Part shown: positions 1 through 10,186 of the stretch, piece after piece | Layout of the letters: each line of letters starts with the position of its first letter | Position numbering within the stretch: position 1 is the first letter of the stretch | Source: Branchiostoma floridae | Lineage: Eukaryota > Chordata > Leptocardii > Amphioxiformes > Branchiostomatidae | Direction: 5' to 3' | Length of the DNA stretch: 64,000 nucleotides | NCBI RefSeq assembly: GCF_000003815.2 | Contig: NC_049988.1 | Location: forward strand, 22,664,827-22,728,826 | The notes under the pieces: generated by a model | The model's input: only the letters and a program-made list of their open reading frames with translations | What the model was told of the DNA's origin: nothing | The model's database searches: none | Made by a program: the position numbers and the translations under genes

Positions 1-270
1 CACTTTAAGCAAGTGTTCAATAAATCGACAATCTGGGCAGGCTTCAATGTTGTGCGTTGTGACAAGCTTTGATCTTCTTTTAGTCTCTCTAATATCACCT
101 TACAAGCTTTGTCAACGGGGACAGATGTAAACAGCGCTGTTACATCGTACGAGCGCAATTCCTCATCTTCTTCCACTCTCTGGTCTTTGATGAGTTCAAC
201 GAAGTGTTGTGAGTTCTTTACATGGTGTTGGGATCTGCCTACCAACGGGGAGAGGATCTCAGCGAGAAAT
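1..270 (-). mobile_element. Penelope-like element reverse transcriptase fragment
   Basis: The minus strand reads openly from about 270 to the window edge. It contains a recognisable reverse-transcriptase palm segment: LVGRSQHHVKNS, then FVELIKDQRV, then SYDVTALFTSVPVDKA. The last is the motif A region in the form typical of Penelope-like elements (aspartate followed by V-T-x-L-F-T-x-V-P). Only about 90 residues lie in the window, and the rest, if present, is off the left edge. The fragment abuts sequence that resembles the 3' flank of the zinc-finger genes, so it probably inserted into an older copy of that flank. Confidence 0.75.
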
Positions 271-339
271 TTCGAACACTTATATGTAATAGAATCAATA
301 GAGAATCAAGAGAAGTCATGTACTAGAAGCTAAAATATA

Positions 340-805
340 TGTAAATGCAGGAAGAACTCTTCACGTGTCCTATTCTAATACATGAGAACAAGTCATCTCA
401 CAGTTACGAGCGTGTATATACTCTGGTGATGTGTTCTATGGTCAGTTGTATTCCTTTTTCTGTTGAAGTTCTGTAAAAGAATATAACTATTGTGTGAAAA
501 TTGGGAAGTTTAATAAAAGCACAAATCCGATTCTATTGTGTCTTGTGTCGAAGGTTACTTCTTCTCTTTAATAAAAGCACAAATCCGATTCTATTGTGTC
601 TTGTGTCGAAGGTGACTTCTTCTCTTTAATAAAAGCACAAATCCGATTCTATTGTGTCTTGTGTCGAAGGTGACTTCTTCTCTTTAATAAAAGCACAAAT
701 CCGATTCTATTGTGTCTTGTGTCGAAGGTGACTTCTTCTCTTTAATAAAAGCACAAATCCGATTCTATTGTGTCTTGTGTGGACAATGTTGTGCTGGCCC
801 GTTGG
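340..805 (+). other. Relic of a zinc-finger gene 3' flank
   Basis: This stretch matches parts of the 3' flanks of zinc-finger genes 2 and 3 (near 21290-21600 and 26450-27060). Shared pieces include the CATCTCACAGTTACGAGCGTG segment, the AATAAAAG-containing segment and TTGTGCTGGCC. It implies a further zinc-finger copy once lay to the left. I see no intact coding exon here. Confidence 0.6.
511..781 (+). repeat. 58-bp tandem repeat carrying AATAAA signals
   Basis: The unit starting TAATAAAAGCACAAATCC recurs at 511, 569, 627, 685 and 743, giving about 4.7 copies of exactly 58 bp with almost no divergence. The unit corresponds to the poly(A)-signal segment seen once in the 3' flank of zinc-finger gene 3 near 26971, so a polyadenylation region has been amplified. 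Confidence 0.95.
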
Positions 806-1227
806 TCTATCCCAGCTGTGCTCCATCCCAGAAACGCCACTGTTTACGCCGAGGTCTCCATATTTGTTTCGACACTATCTTGACGTTTTGGGGTGCTCTG
901 CTATGAGGATTGATGCATAGTTCGTAATCTACGCGATCGAATTCTATTTCATGAAGCGGCCGCTGAGCCTAGATCTTAGTTGATTATGTGAGGGTTAGAC
1001 CGGCCCATGGAGTACCAAAGATGATTGGGTTTGTGCAAACTGAATTTTATGTAGATTTGGTTTACGTATATGCGATCTTCTATCACAATCTAACTTGGAA
1101 GAAACCGAGTGCACGTTCTGCATAAACACGTCAGCTTATAGAGGACTCGTCCCGATCGGAGCGCATCCTGGGTATCCAGAAAGCTGTCCTTCTCATGCGT
1201 CATGTTCTGGATATCGCAGATGTGCTT

Positions 1228-1637
1228 CGAAGCGCGTCTGCTGTAGAAGGGGTGGCGTATCCCAGAAGTGCGTCTGCTGTAGAAGGGGTGGCGTATCCCA
1301 GAGGCGCGTCTGCTGTAGAAGGGGTGGGGTATCACAGAAGCGTGTCTGCTGTAGATGGGGTGGCGTATCCAAGAAGCGTGTCTGCTGCAGAAGGGATGGC
1401 GTATCCCGGAAGCGCGTCTTCTGTAGAAGGGGTGGCGTATCCCGGAAGCGCGTCTGGTGTAGAAGGGGTAGCGTATCCCAGAAGCGCGTCTGCTGTAGAA
1501 GGGGTGGCGTATCCCAGAGGCGCGTCGGCTGTAGAAGGGGTGGCGTATCCCAGAAGCACGTCTGCTGTAGAAGTGGTGGCGTATCCCAGAAGCACGTCTG
1601 CTGTAGAAGCGGTGGCGTATCCCAGAAGCGCGTCTGA
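1228..1637. repeat. 36-bp minisatellite, about 11.5 copies
   Basis: A 36 bp unit built on GCGTCTGCTGTAGAAGGGG recurs exactly every 36 bases, at 1234, 1270, 1306 and so on to 1630. The period is a multiple of three and the unit has few stop codons, so several frames on both strands stay open for 150-190 codons. I treat these open frames as artefacts of the repeat rather than genes. Confidence 0.95.
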
Positions 1638-2170
1638 GCGGGTTTAGGCATTCATTATGCAAATTGTCTCATCATTGATTATACAAATCAGATACTGAAT
1701 TGCATAACTGATGTTTATATGAAGCATCACAATGATCTGTTCACCCTTGTTGGGTTATTCCCTTTCAAATTCTGACACTAAACAGGTCCCTGCAATTCCA
1801 AACATGTCGCAATGGAAGCCAAAGCTATACCACTTTATCTCTGCCTCAGCAGCCGTCTACCACTCGACAAAAATAGCCACAACGTGTTCAGAACTCGAGA
1901 TATTAAACCAAAAGTTCCGCTGCAGTACAGTGACAAGCCGCTAGGGGGCCCAGGATCCTCATCATGGCACCACACATAAGATATCAATAGTCTCTATCCC
2001 TGCGTTCCTGACTTACGCTTTTCTTCTAAACACATACATATATACAAATATACATACAAACATACATACATACATACAAATTGTACCTAAAACATAATCC
2101 TTTTGGTGAAGAAAGAAAAGGCATTAAGAAGAAAAGCCCGAAAGGTTTTATGATATGGCTAGTATTCTAT
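1638..2170. repeat. Intergenic stretch with a dispersed repeat
   Basis: From about 1880 to 2130 the sequence resembles 44610-44830. Both carry a GCTGCAGTAC..TAACAAGCCGCTAGG-like segment, then a CA/TACA-rich microsatellite, then an ACATAA(T/C)CC(T/C)TTTGG-like end. It looks like a short interspersed element. The rest of the stretch shows nothing recognisable. Confidence 0.55.
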
Positions 2171-2323
2171 AGTGTAAGCGGAACACGCTGCACACTGAAT
2201 GTGGATAAGCAGGCATTACATTGACCTTTCACCACACAGTACCAGTCACCTTTCACCCCTTGCTGCTCCAGACAGACGCTTGCAGAAGGATTGTGCGGAG
2301 GTAATAATCGTCACTGGAAGCAG
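2171..2323 (+). promoter_or_regulatory. Noncoding first exon/promoter block, zinc-finger gene 1
   Basis: This block begins AGTGTAAGCGGAAC and ends at a strong 5' splice donor, CAG|GTAAGAAC, with the intron starting at 2324. Closely similar blocks precede the other four zinc-finger genes. The matching acceptor is 850 bp downstream at 3173, so the block is probably a 5' untranslated exon with its promoter. The transcription start cannot be located from sequence alone. Confidence 0.65.
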
Positions 2324-2956
2324 GTAAGAACGAGATATACATACACCATGACTGCACCATTATGAACTGTAGGGGGTAGAGGTCATTTCTATGGTATGTG
2401 GGCTACATTAGGCAGAAATATAAGACTGACGAAAGGTGACGAAAATGGGGGTGGGGAGGGGGGCATCTTTACCTTCACGGAAACAAAGGAAAACATTGCT
2501 TTTGCTCTGTTACTTTTACTTCCTAATTTTCTTGTCCAAAGAAATAATGAACTGGCCGGACCGCTGTCACCATGGTAACTGAGTGTGTAGCAGACACCCT
2601 GTGGTATTCCGTTACATGTAGCAAGTATCAGGACAAAGCTCGAGGCGCTGGATTATGAATGTGTTTGTGTAAGACTAAACAGATCTTGTTTAAAACGGCT
2701 AGTCTACCCGACAGGCGACCGATAAATGTACTCAAGATGCCGCTGGTGTCATTTAGGTCATTGGGAGAGTCTACTGTAAAACAGATGGCACTTTTATGTC
2801 GGGTGATTCGCAATGAGCTGTAGCCAATCACATAGGTCTTGAAGCTGTGACTTTAGACGATAGAGAAAATAAAACTGATTCCTTGGGAATAAACTGTTCA
2901 TCGCATTATTTTTATCACTTACGGTCACTTTAAAGTGAACCTGATTAGTATATGTA

Positions 2957-2958
<2 letters not shown>

Positions 2959-3006
<48 letters not shown>
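2959..3006. repeat. (AT)n microsatellite
   Basis: A pure AT dinucleotide run lies in the intron of zinc-finger gene 1. The equivalent run in gene 4 (30691-30765) is longer, which marks a length difference between the two duplicated segments. Confidence 0.97.
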
Positions 3007-3011
<5 letters not shown>

Positions 3012-3180
3012 AATTGCAAAAACACACAAACAGAAACAAAAAAAAAAACACTCAATCGTAAATAGCTTTTAGGCTAGACAATGTATATGTAAATATAAAC
3101 ATTATTTGCTTGCAGTCATCTAGTTTTAGATAGTCTATTTCTTCTTTTCCAATAATTTTTTCTACTTCATTAGGTTCGAC

Positions 3181-4008
3181 ATGGCAGAAGTAGGCAATAA
3201 GTCTCCTACTGCTGTTTCCCAGAACGTCTGTGATGGGTCTCCTTCTGGAGTTTTATGTGTCAGGGATGAAAGTAAAGCCAAAGACCAGGCAACAGCGAGC
3301 AAAACCAGTTTGGTCGGTCATACCGGTGAAAAGCCATACACATGTGACCATTGTGACTATTCTGCAGCAGATATGTCGACCTTGAACCAACATCTAGCCA
3401 CGCACACTGGTGACAAGCCCTACATGTGCGAGAAGTGTGGTTATAGGACAGCTTACAAGTCCGACTTATCCGTGCACATGAGAACTCATACTGGTGAAAA
3501 ACCCTACAAGTGTGACCAGTGTGACTATTCTGCAACAAGGAAAAGCCATTTGGACCAACATCTAGCCAAACACACTGGTGACAAGGCCTTCAAATGTGAC
3601 CAGTGTGACTATTCTACTGCACGAAAACACAGTTTACACCGGCATCTAGCAAGACACACCGGTGATAAACCCTACATGTGTGGTGACTGTGGGTACAGGA
3701 CAGCTCGGAAGTACGATTTATCCACACACATGAGAACTCATACCGGTGAAAAACCCTACAAGTGTGACCAGTGTGACTATTCTTCTGCAGATAAGTCCAC
3801 CTTGAACCGACATCTAGCCATGCACATTGGCGACAAACCCTACATGTGTGGGGAGTGTGGATACAGAGCAACTCAAAAGTCTACCTTATCCCAGCATATG
3901 AGAACCCATACAGGTGAAAAACCCTACAAGTGTCACCAGTGTGACTATTCTGCTGCACATAAGTCCAACTTGAACCAACATTTACAATTTACCCATGCAC
4001 AGTGGTGA
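3181..4008 (+). CDS. C2H2 zinc-finger protein, gene 1 (8 fingers)
   Basis: The product is 275 aa. The start is the ATG in GTTCGACATGG just after a polypyrimidine tract and TAG acceptor (exon from 3174). An N-terminal leader of about 45 residues (SPTAVSQNVCDGSPSG) carries no zinc ligands. Eight C2H2 fingers follow, alternating between a CDQCDYSA type and a CGECGYRT type, joined by TGEKP or TGDKP linkers. The last finger ends H-X4-H and is followed by AQW and a stop. This architecture is expected to bind DNA in the nucleus; the target is unknown. Just after the stop, finger sequence continues in another frame, so an ancestral protein was longer. The same truncation occurs in gene 4, showing it predates their duplication. 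The product may still be functional because the last finger keeps all four ligands. Confidence 0.9.
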   Translation: MAEVGNKSPTAVSQNVCDGSPSGVLCVRDESKAKDQATASKTSLVGHTGEKPYTCDHCDYSAADMSTLNQHLATHTGDKPYMCEKCGYRTAYKSDLSVHMRTHTGEKPYKCDQCDYSATRKSHLDQHLAKHTGDKAFKCDQCDYSTARKHSLHRHLARHTGDKPYMCGDCGYRTARKYDLSTHMRTHTGEKPYKCDQCDYSSADKSTLNRHLAMHIGDKPYMCGECGYRATQKSTLSQHMRTHTGEKPYKCHQCDYSAAHKSNLNQHLQFTHAQW

Positions 4009-4174
4009 TAAGCCCTACATCTGCGGGGAGTGTGGGTACAGGGCAGCTCACAAGTCTCACTTATCCCAACACATAAATACGAACACAGGTGAAAATCCCT
4101 ACAAATGTGGGCAATGTGACTATTCCGCAAGAAGGAAAGCTGCATTAGACAAACATTCTAAAACCCACCGGTGA
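4009..4174 (+). pseudogene. Frame-shifted 3' finger remnant of gene 1
   Basis: In the next reading frame, starting near 3996, the sequence reads HSGDKPYICGECGYRAAHKS and then a second finger ending KTHR and a TGA stop near 4172. These are the normal last two fingers of the family. About 9 extra bases plus a frame change near 3985-3995 (CAATTTACC) separate them from the main coding region. Confidence 0.8.
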
Positions 4175-4185
4175 AGAACCAATAG

Positions 4186-4253
4186 GGGTTGTACTAATAG
4201 CTCCATTGAGCCAGTTACGTCGAGCCAGCTCCACGGAGCTATTAGTACAACCC
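4186..4253. repeat. 19-bp perfect inverted repeat (hairpin)
   Basis: GGGTTGTACTAATAGCTCC at 4186-4204 is perfectly complementary to 4235-4253, with a 30 bp loop containing GAGCCAG repeats. The same hairpin occurs at 31945-32012 after gene 4. It could be a tiny MITE or an RNA structure in the 3' untranslated region. Confidence 0.85.
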
Positions 4254-5969
4254 TGCGCCCAACCTACCAGCTATGTGGAGCCAGCTCAATGCACTTTGCC
4301 ACGTTTCACGTCACTTTCAATAGAAATTTATAGTTCGCTTTGAATGCATGTGGTGGAAATGCAATGAATCAGTTCTCAGTACAATTTTAGATACGCATCA
4401 ATTCTCATATATATTGCAGAGAATGTACCTATATTTTTGGCACGTAGCCAATAGGTTTTACTTAGGGACATTTTAAAAGTAGAAAGCTCCTGGTTTGACC
4501 AGGTTTGACGTATCAAATCCATTAATGTTTTTCTTTACATGAATTTTATCTTTAATAAGAATCTTATATCTTACTCCAGGTTCTTGTTTGGATTGTGTGC
4601 ATGCTTGCAGTTTTACATATGGATAAAGCAATGGCCCCAAACCAACACATTATTTTACAAGTTTGTTGAGTATTCAAATAACACATGAGAAATGGTGAAT
4701 GTCATGATACATTATTTTGCAATTGTAGGCACGCCTCAGTTCTCATATATATTGCAGAGAATGTACCCATATATCTTTGCACGTAGCCCGAAGGCTTTGT
4801 TTGACATAGGAGAGTATAGAAAGTGATAAAATCGTGGTTTGTCAAATGCTTTACTACTTCTTAAATATACGTTTCCTAAAAACAGGTAATTATAACACGG
4901 ACAAAATGCAAGCGCTAAAAAACTTCATCGTTTTCACAGTAGACTGACTACTCTTTGTTGTTGTAGTAAACGAGAAAAACGCCTAATACAATAACAACTT
5001 GGTATTTATTGATGGGAGCTCTTTTAACAATTTTCTTTATAAAAGCTGTGCTCATGTGAGTCTGGACCACTGAAGAAACCATATTGGTGAAGCCGATTTG
5101 TACATGTGTCACACTAAATTAAAGTTACCAACAGGAACTATGGCTCCAGCTGTCTTACTGAGGGGTGACTGTGGTGAGGCAGATGTCGGTTAGTGTGAGG
5201 ATCAGTTCGATCCATATATACTATAATTGTTCAACGGTTTGACACCGACCATTAAAATGTTGTACCCAAAGCTGTGTTCCACTCATGGCGTCTTTCTCTT
5301 AACCAAGGCAGCCCGGACACACGTAAATCCTGTTTTAGAACAAATCCTTCGTTCAAGGAGGTTAAAAATCACTTGTTTTTCTTTTTAACCTCCTTGCTTC
5401 GTTCTTGTTCTCCCACTGAGAGTTTGCTTGTTTTTCTTCAAAAGATACTGTAACAAAACTCCAACCCAGCAAACGGCTCCCCCTGGCGCCCAAGGTTATA
5501 TTGCACCGTTAGGTCATCACTATACTTGGCAGTATTTTGACATGAAAATAGAATCTATATATATATATATACAAACAAATAAAACACTGTCGCACTTATT
5601 CAGCCTTTCGTTTTTTTTCAAGACCTTAAACCGGTCCGTGTGGACTCAACAGTAGTACTCAACAGGGTGGACCATAAATCTTTCTAAATCTTTCTGATAA
5701 TTTTGCTGTAAATGTACTTATAATAGTAATATTAGCTTTAGACTAAGTTATTTCTCTTAGAAAGACAGCCTAGTACAGAATTATCAAGCTTGTTTACATA
5801 TAAAGAGACACATTACAACAGGACACATACATACAAGGTTAATGTATAAAATGTTATTACATTAACAACTGATTATTTCCGTGCTGTTTGAAAACAATAT
5901 AAGAAGTAAGGCAGAACAACGGAAAAAGAAAAATCCAGACAAGGCGCATAATAAGGGCAGCTCCTCTGA
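4254..5969. other. 3' flank of gene 1, no gene seen
   Basis: This AT-rich stretch is homologous to 32013-33780 after gene 4. It contains a degenerate internal duplication: the segment around CTCATATATATTGCAGAGA recurs near 4403 and 4743. I find no supportable coding region. Confidence 0.6.
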
Positions 5970-6093
5970 AGTGTAGGCGGAACGCGCGGCACACTGAATG
6001 TGGATAAGCAGGCATTTCATGACCTTTCACCTTTCACCCTTGCTGCTCCAGACAGACACTTGCAGGAGGATTGTGCGGAGGTAATAATCATCA
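5970..6093 (+). promoter_or_regulatory. First exon of zinc-finger gene 2, split by transposon
   Basis: The block starts AGTGTAGGCGGAACG like its paralogues and runs to TAATAATCATCA, where it stops abruptly. The continuation, CTGGAAGCAG|GTAAGAAC, is found 12 kb downstream at 18123-18140. TAATCATCA is present on both sides (6085-6093 and 18114-18122) as the target-site duplication of the element between them. Confidence 0.85.
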
Positions 6094-6405
6094 TAGCCTG
6101 GATACCAGTCCCTCGCTCTATACTATAGCCCTTTCGCGGTAATGTATAATCCTTATGCCAGGGAAGGTCCAAGCCCCAGTCTCTATTTGCACTCAGAGGT
6201 AATGGCATCCAGTTTCTGATAACTATACCCGCGAGGGTCTGGGCGGGCCGGATAGGCAGCCTTCTCAAAATTGCACCTCTATGTGGGCAAAAATCCCGAC
6301 CAATGGCTGACCCGGTTTCTACAGCCGCCCGTTGATTGGTAAACCGGGACGCCCCGCCCGGCTTGGCGCGGCCGTCTGTTTTGCATATCTATCAAAACAG
6401 GCAAC
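6094..6405 (+). promoter_or_regulatory. Transposon left end and helicase promoter region
   Basis: This GC-rich segment between the terminal repeat and the helicase start codon holds CCAAT boxes in both orientations (ACCAATGG near 6299, GATTGGTA near 6333) and GC-box-like CCGCCC/CCCCGCCCG. About 80 bp (around 6234-6304, with GGGTCTGG, GGATAGG, CTTCTCAA and GTGGGCAAAAA) is also found, inverted, at the right end of the 34479-35897 element. The segment is therefore part of the mobile unit. GTTGATTGGTA also occurs, inverted, near the right end of this element. Confidence 0.65.
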
Positions 6406-8851
6406 ATGGCGGAGGCCCAGGACCCTGCCAAAGACGCTATCCGGGATTCTATCGCTAAAACTTTGCTTCCGCTCGAAGGAATCGACTGCTTGAAACCTGA
6501 ACAGAGTGCTGTGCTGGAACACTTTCTGTCTGGCAATGATGCCATGGGACTCTTGCCCACAGGGTTTGGTAAATCCCTGATTTACCAGATTGCTCCCGCT
6601 GCCTCTGGACTTTTGAGTTTCAGCGCCCATTGTCCGAAGCACATACAGACGGCGAAGTACCCGATCCTCATCGTTCTTTCTCCCCTTATGGCGCTCATCA
6701 AGGATCAAGTCGTAGAAGCCCAGCAGTTTGGATTGTCGGCCGTGTCGCTGTGTAACGCCAGTCCTTGTGACGAAAGGCGAATTTTGGACGGAAGTTTCCA
6801 GTTAATGTTTGGAAACCCTGAGACGTTCGTTCTTGATCCAAAATGGCGGGACATGCTTCAGAGTACGGTGTTTCAAGAAAACCTCGTTGGAATCGTCGTA
6901 GATGAAGCCCATAAAACGCCTAATTGGTATGCATATTTTAAAAACTTGCCTCGAATTTAAATTGCATGATTGAACGATTTGATAGCCTGTAAAAATGCAA
7001 CAGATATCATTTTTAGCGTCTCTAATTCGAGGCGCCCCCCTCCCACCTTTCGTTCCAAGTACGGCATCACGGAGTGCATGTGCCCTTGTTGTTACGACAA
7101 TAGCGGAAGCCATTAAGAGATAAATGAAACAAAATTAGTGTGTAAGGATGTAACTTGCGTAGTATAATTTGCGGGAATCATTTTTTTTTTTTGCGTTACA
7201 TCCGTGCAGTGGAAGTCACCGAAGCCACAGTGACTATGTACTGTACTCACTGCACTGCTCTGTTCTTTGCAGGGGAGAAGCTAAGAAAGGAGGGAAGGCA
7301 TTCAGGGAGACGTTCGGCAGGATTGCTGAGCTTAGGTCACTGTGCAAGCAAGGTGAGGTCAACTTAATTGTAGCCTTTTCAGTTTTCAGTTTTCAGGCAT
7401 TTTTCATATGTTACTGACAGCTTCTGAAATGCTGCTTTATAATATTCTTTATCAAACGTCTTAGTCTACAAAATCTAGTCTAAAAAGAAGAAAATACAGT
7501 TGAATACTCACCTTTAACGGTTGTCTCCTTTGCAACATACAAAATACAAAGGTAAATAAGAAGAAAAAAATGTAAAGCTACTAATTATGCATTTTTTTTT
7601 TTAAATGCAGGGACACCAATTTTAGCTCTGACAGCATCAGCTGATCCGCAGACAAGAAAGGACATTGTTCGGCTACTGAATATGAGTAAGGACACTAAGT
7701 TTGTCGAAGGTTGTCCGAATCGTATTAATATTCGACTGTCTGCTAATCGCATAAAGCCAACTGACAACCTCTCCTGTTTGCACTGGATCGTATCTGGCGT
7801 GAAAGAAAACCCCACAGAGTTTGGTAAGGTGTTGATATACTGTAAAGAATTTGACAAGTGCGGTGCTGTATGGTGCCATCTTAAGGCAGCACTAGGTGAC
7901 CAGGCTTATGTTGGCAAGAAGGTGTATTATAACTGCCGAATACAGGTGTTCCATAGCCAGTCACCGCCAGAGTTGAAGGAACACATACTGCATTCTTTCA
8001 GGAAAAATTCATCTGTGTTGTCCATTGTAATCGCCACCACAGCCCTGAGCATGGGAATCAATTTCCCAAATGTAAGGTATGTTGTCAACTATGGTCCACC
8101 TGAGGACATGGAAGATATGTTGCAACAGATTGGTAGGGCTGGGCGGGATGGTGCACCCTCCCATGCTATTATGTATAGTTATGCACAACAGAGGTGTAGC
8201 AAGGATGTAAGAGAGTATGCGAAAGGGCTGAAATGTCTTAGAACTTTATTGTACAACAAGTTTGAGTCAGTGCCGACCACAGTTCCACTTGAACCAGGCC
8301 ATGCATGTTGTAATTTTTGCCACAGTTCGTGCTCATGTGACAGTGCTTCTATGTCATGTAGCGTAAGCGCCTATGCCTTTGAACAGTTAACTCCCAATGT
8401 AGTCAAAACAAGCCCATCATTACAAAGAAGTGTAAGTGATGAACAGCGGGAGTTGTTGAGAGAAGGGCTCTACCATTACAGACATTCTATAGTTAAGGGC
8501 AAAAGACTTATGTTGTCAGTAGCACAAACTACTGGTTTAAGTCCAGACTTTATAGATGCTGTTGTGGACGATTGTGAATATATATTTTCTGTAGATTACA
8601 TTCTAGAGAACTTCAATGTGTTGTCGCCAAAATATGCAGAGGGAATCATGCAGATTGTGAACAAGGTGTTCCACGATAATTTAGACTTAGATGATCTATT
8701 TGATGCCATCAGTGATGAGTTGAGTAATGACATGGAACCTTCCGGTGACAATCATATGCCACCAGCTAGCTGGGTCAGTTTGGAGACTCCCCCTGAAGGT
8801 GTCTTGGTATTTCCCTATGATAATGAAAACTATGACAGTGACAGTGACTAG
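6406..8851 (+). CDS. RecQ-like superfamily 2 DNA helicase, transposon-encoded
   Basis: Three exons join in frame: 6406-6926, 7273-7352 and 7611-8851, giving 613 aa with GT..AG introns. Motifs in order are: Q-like LKPEQ (residues 29-33), Walker A TGFGKS (52-57), LIVLSPLMALIKDQV (motif Ia), VVDEAH (motif II, 164-169), ILALTASA (motif III), VLIYC (motif IV), SIVIATTALSMGINF (motif V) and QQIGRAGRDG (motif VI, near 372-381). A Cys cluster (CCNFCHSSCSC) follows where RecQ proteins have a zinc-binding region. No HRDC domain is evident and the C-terminus is acidic. The family unwinds DNA 3' to 5' using ATP. In this context I infer a role in transposon excision or replication. The 80-nt middle exon completes the DEAH-to-motif III interval, which supports the splice model. 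Confidence 0.9.
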
Positions 8852-9230
8852 GTAGGTTCAATGCAGTATCATCACATTGCCAGTCTCAGGAATTAGTCAT
8901 GACAGAACTGTTTATGTTGTAACTTGTTGCAGGGATGTAAGGAAGTTGCTATAAATGATATAGAAACACTTGCAACATAACAATGAAGTGGATGTTAACA
9001 TTTATGAAACAAAGTTGTATAATCGTTATACATGTATACTGGTACTACAATGTTGTTATTATTGTGCTTACCTGAAAAAAATGTTCATTATATAACAGAC
9101 CTCAAATTTAAATTTGCCGAACAGTCCCAAATTGAGGAAGAAAGGTCCAAATCTGTTTTTTTAAGTATGTATCACAACAGTATAGTTAAGTCAGAGTACA
9201 GTATTTTTCTATAAAATTATTGTCAATTAC

Positions 9231-9283
9231 AATAAACTCAGAATCAACACAGATCCAAATGTGTCTTGTCTGTATTCTTTTAT
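9231..9283. terminator. Poly(A) signals of converging genes
   Basis: AATAAA at 9231-9236 follows the helicase stop by 380 bp. On the minus strand AATAAA (TTTATT on +, 9278-9283) lies downstream of the DUF6589-like gene. The two transcripts therefore appear to converge here. Confidence 0.5.
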
Positions 9284-9503
9284 TGCACAAATCGCTCCCC
9301 AAACAATGAAAAGAAACTTCCTCTTGTTACATTATATTCAGGATTTATTTGTTCAACTGTTAACAAATACAAACAGCCAGTGTTGCCCAACTAGCCTGGG
9401 GCTATTGTCAAGGGCTAGCCCTTGGAGGAAAGGTACCTATTAATATTAAATACAATCACTGAAATCACTAGCTATGAAACAATGATGGTTACAAATTTAC
9501 ATC

Positions 9504-9989
9504 ATATATTACATGTATACAATCTGTACACGCTAAGAGTCACATATCATGGGGTAGTACAAGTTCTGACATTAAGCAACAGAGAAAGGATCACGGATCA
9601 ATCTCAAACATTAGCTTTGAAACTTGTTACATTATCAAAGAGTACATAGCATCTAGGACAATGTGAGATGTTCTACAATGGTAAGGCAACATTCAGAGAA
9701 TGTCTGAAGATAAGTGACTTATCAAAATCATCACAATGGCCATGGAATATATTACATGTATACAATCTGTACACACTAAGAGTCACATATCATGGGGTAG
9801 TACAAGTTCTGTCATTAAGCAACAGAGAAAGGATCACGGATCAATCTCAAACATTAGCTATGAAACTTGTTACATTATCAAAGAGTACATAGCATCTAGG
9901 ACAATGTGAGATGTTCTACAATGGTAAGGCAACATTCAGATAATGTCTGAAGATAAGTGACTTATCAAAATCATCACAATGACCATGGA
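9504..9989. repeat. 243-bp tandem duplication
   Basis: ACATGTATACAATCTGTACAC begins near 9511 and again near 9754. The following 230 bp, including CATGGGGTAGTACAAGTTCTG and GGATCACGGATCAATCTC, is nearly identical. It lies between the converging 3' ends of the helicase and DUF6589-like genes, and I see no gene in 8852-10186. Confidence 0.9.
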
Positions 9990-10186
9990 AGACTAAATCT
10001 ACAGCTATTTAACAGATGTTTTGACAAGATAAAACCTTCTGACCCTACAGGCGAGACACATGGCGTTCTGCTATTTAGACAGTCAACATCTAGGGGTAAG
10101 CACATCTGACCATTGTAGACAAGAATGTTTGCGCATTACAATACAATACTGTATAAAATGATATTTACACAATGAAATGCTATTAA

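Larger units (their letters stand above)
2171..5969 (+). repeat. Segmental duplicate A (partner 29937-33780)
   Basis: The first-exon block, intron, zinc-finger exon, frameshift, hairpin and 3' flank are collinear and closely similar between this segment and 29937-33780. The differences I see are point changes, small indels and the AT-run length. This is a whole-gene duplication of roughly 3.8 kb. Confidence 0.85.

Noticed and set aside
511-1637. CRISPR-like direct repeat arrays
   Set aside because: The units are contiguous tandem repeats without unique spacers, in a eukaryotic spliced-gene context.
1090-1662. Long open frames on both strands across the 36-bp repeat
   Set aside because: They arise because the repeat period is a multiple of three. 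The encoded peptides are simple repeats in several frames at once, with no flanking exon signals.
3260-4145. Minus-strand His/Cys-rich open frames opposite the zinc-finger exons
   Set aside because: They are the antisense shadow of repeated finger codons and recur opposite every zinc-finger gene.
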